From Verrucomicrobiota bacterium (lineage in GTDB: Bacteria; Verrucomicrobiota; Verrucomicrobiia; Opitutales; UBA2995): a stretch of DNA of 7,304 nt. This document shows positions 6,312 to 7,304 of the stretch, one piece after another. The notes beneath the pieces are model-generated. The model had not been told where the DNA came from. It saw only the letters and a list, made by a program, of their open reading frames with translations, and did not search any database. The stretch is from the NCBI GenBank assembly GCA_027297085.1, contig JAPUIL010000671.1, positions 1-7,304 of the forward strand. Reading direction: 5' to 3'. The position numbers and the translations under genes were made by a program. Every line of letters starts with the position of its first letter. The stretch's first letter is position 1.

Positions 6312-7303
6312 TAAAAAAAAATCCTGTCCGCGTCCCCTATAAACAAGGTACCAAACGCCGCTTGTTGGATGAGGTTGGCCCGATAGGAGTAAACCCCTTG
6401 AAGTGCGTCAAAGCTTTCGGGATGCCACCCGGAGGCATTGAACCAACTCACCACATTCCGCCCGCCCGAGTTTGTTCCATGAAACCAAGAATTTCCCTGC
6501 TCGTCGAGTTGATATCCAACAGGTTTGGCGATTCCCGTTTCTGTTTCACTGTAGCGTTTGACCCCCTCCGATGAGTACCGGACAATTCCCGCCCCAGACC
6601 ACGCCCATATTTCATCCTCACGACCCAATGCGATTGTGCCATGTATACCGGGAATCGTCTCCCAGTTGTTACCGTCGAAACGAACTGCTGAGTCATTACC
6701 GACAAACCAGACGCCGCCAGCGCTATCGATCAGTCGTGGAGGTGGCAGATTAGTGTACTCGTTCCATTCGCGATTTTTCCGGCCCCAGCGAAAACAAAGA
6801 TTGTACCCAACACACCAGATTGAGCCGTCAGGCGCCTCCTTTAAGAACTCCACAGTTCCGAGCGAGTGGATTGGCTGGGACATCTCCTTAAAACGTGAGC
6901 CCTGCCACGCGAGAAATCTGTGGGGCGGGAAATTGGTCACCGCAATTAACTCTCCCGCCGCCGTGGAGATAATCTTTGGATGAGTCATCCGAAGATTGGT
7001 CTTTGCAAAGCGAGACCACTGTCCATTATGGAGCACGAAAAACGCTTCCGTGGAGGCTGCCATCACACCCACGGAGGGAACTTCAGCTATTGACCAAAAG
7101 AACTGATCGTAACCCAGCAGTTGCTTCTCCTCCAGGGGACGTATCCACCGATTTCCTTCCTTTTGGGCAAGTCCCTTCGAGGTCAACACAAACTGGCGTC
7201 CCTGAGAATCTCGAAAATAATCGTTCACGTAATCGCTCGGAAGACCATCTGCCTCTTGATAAATCGTCCACTTCCCATCTCGATAAGCGGACAGACCTGA
7301 TGA
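6311..7303 (-). CDS. Periplasmic beta-propeller sensor, 5' part of the same kinase; start outside window
   Basis: An open frame enters at the window edge and ends at TAG 6313-6311, 330 residues visible. It is not a gene starting at GTG 7228: the codons before it read YRDGKWTIYQEADGLPSDY, the classic linker between two-component regulator propeller repeats. Blades recur about every 40 residues with a small-residue/aromatic pattern (GSIWCVG, GGVWFVG, DEIWAWSG, GNSWFHG) followed by a short strand ending near W. I count about nine here and four more in the next frame, close to the fourteen blades (two seven-bladed propellers) of Bacteroides hybrid two-component sensors. The missing start probably holds a signal peptide or membrane helix and part of a first blade. 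The role is to bind a periplasmic ligand, often a glycan fragment in known relatives, and signal through the kinase. The ligand cannot be read from the sequence. The frame ends at a T9 run. Confidence 0.85.
   Translation of the reverse strand, partial: SSGLSAYRDGKWTIYQEADGLPSDYVNDYFRDSQGRQFVLTSKGLAQKEGNRWIRPLEEKQLLGYDQFFWSIAEVPSVGVMAASTEAFFVLHNGQWSRFAKTNLRMTHPKIISTAAGELIAVTNFPPHRFLAWQGSRFKEMSQPIHSLGTVEFLKEAPDGSIWCVGYNLCFRWGRKNREWNEYTNLPPPRLIDSAGGVWFVGNDSAVRFDGNNWETIPGIHGTIALGREDEIWAWSGAGIVRYSSEGVKRYSETETGIAKPVGYQLDEQGNSWFHGTNSGGRNVVSWFNASGWHPESFDALQGVYSYRANLIQQAAFGTLFIGDADRIFF
6313..6321 (-). other. Frame break at a T9 run (coding strand) in the propeller kinase gene
   Basis: The coding strand reads GAC AGG ATT TTT TTT TAG, with nine T. 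Ten T would give ATT TTT TTT TTA GTG CAT, continuing DRIFF into LVHIDEEN and restoring one long frame. Runs of nine or more identical bases are prone to polymerase slippage in replication and transcription, and are also where some sequencing methods drop a base. Full-length kinase would need a T10 allele, a slipped transcript or a -1 ribosomal shift. Sequence alone cannot choose among these and an assembly error. Confidence 0.85.
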
Positions 7304-7304
7304 C

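Noticed and set aside
1..7304. CRISPR array, tRNA, rRNA, insertion sequence or phage genes
   Set aside because: No regularly spaced repeats, no RNA gene signatures and no transposase or integrase motifs on either strand.

Overview
The window is a minus-strand signal-transduction locus, read from high to low coordinates. It contains sensor kinases, receiver proteins and a sigma-54 enhancer-binding activator, with no metabolic, transport or mobile-element genes. The activator carries a full GAFTGA motif and a Fis-type helix-turn-helix. Combined with a PAS protein ending in a helical motif common in delta-proteobacterial sensors and mixed base composition, this suggests a Gram-negative bacterium, perhaps Desulfobacterota or a relative. 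That assignment is inference and tentative.

Layout in transcription order. (1) 7303-6311 and 6311-4641 are two reading frames that together make one large membrane kinase: a beta-propeller sensor of about 13 visible blades, a Y_Y_Y domain, one membrane helix, a coiled coil, HisKA and HATPase. The frame breaks at a run of nine T (coding strand), and one extra T would join it. The 5' end lies outside the window. (2) 4622-4173 is a stand-alone Rcp1-like receiver. (3) 4143-3433 and 3322-2546 are two frames of one REC-PAS-HisKA-HATPase kinase; adding one base at a run of five A (coding strand) restores a 532-residue protein. (4) 2511-1099 is an NtrC-type regulator. These genes are 18 to 34 bases apart and look like one operon. 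(5) 1098-676 holds no convincing gene; it contains a weak terminator, an inverted repeat and a palindrome. (6) 675-1 is the start of a PAS protein that runs off the left edge.

Proposed working model (inference): the propeller kinase senses a periplasmic ligand and phosphorylates the small receiver. The REC-PAS kinase takes input through its own receiver and passes phosphate to the NtrC-like activator, which turns on sigma-54 promoters. It resembles a hybrid two-component system of the Bacteroides type split into separate proteins.

The most notable points are the two single-base frame breaks, both in kinases and both repaired by lengthening a homopolymer by one base, and a fall in GC content inside the propeller kinase gene near the junction between sensor and kinase. 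Whether the breaks are sequencing errors, decay, slippage or phase switching cannot be decided from the sequence alone.
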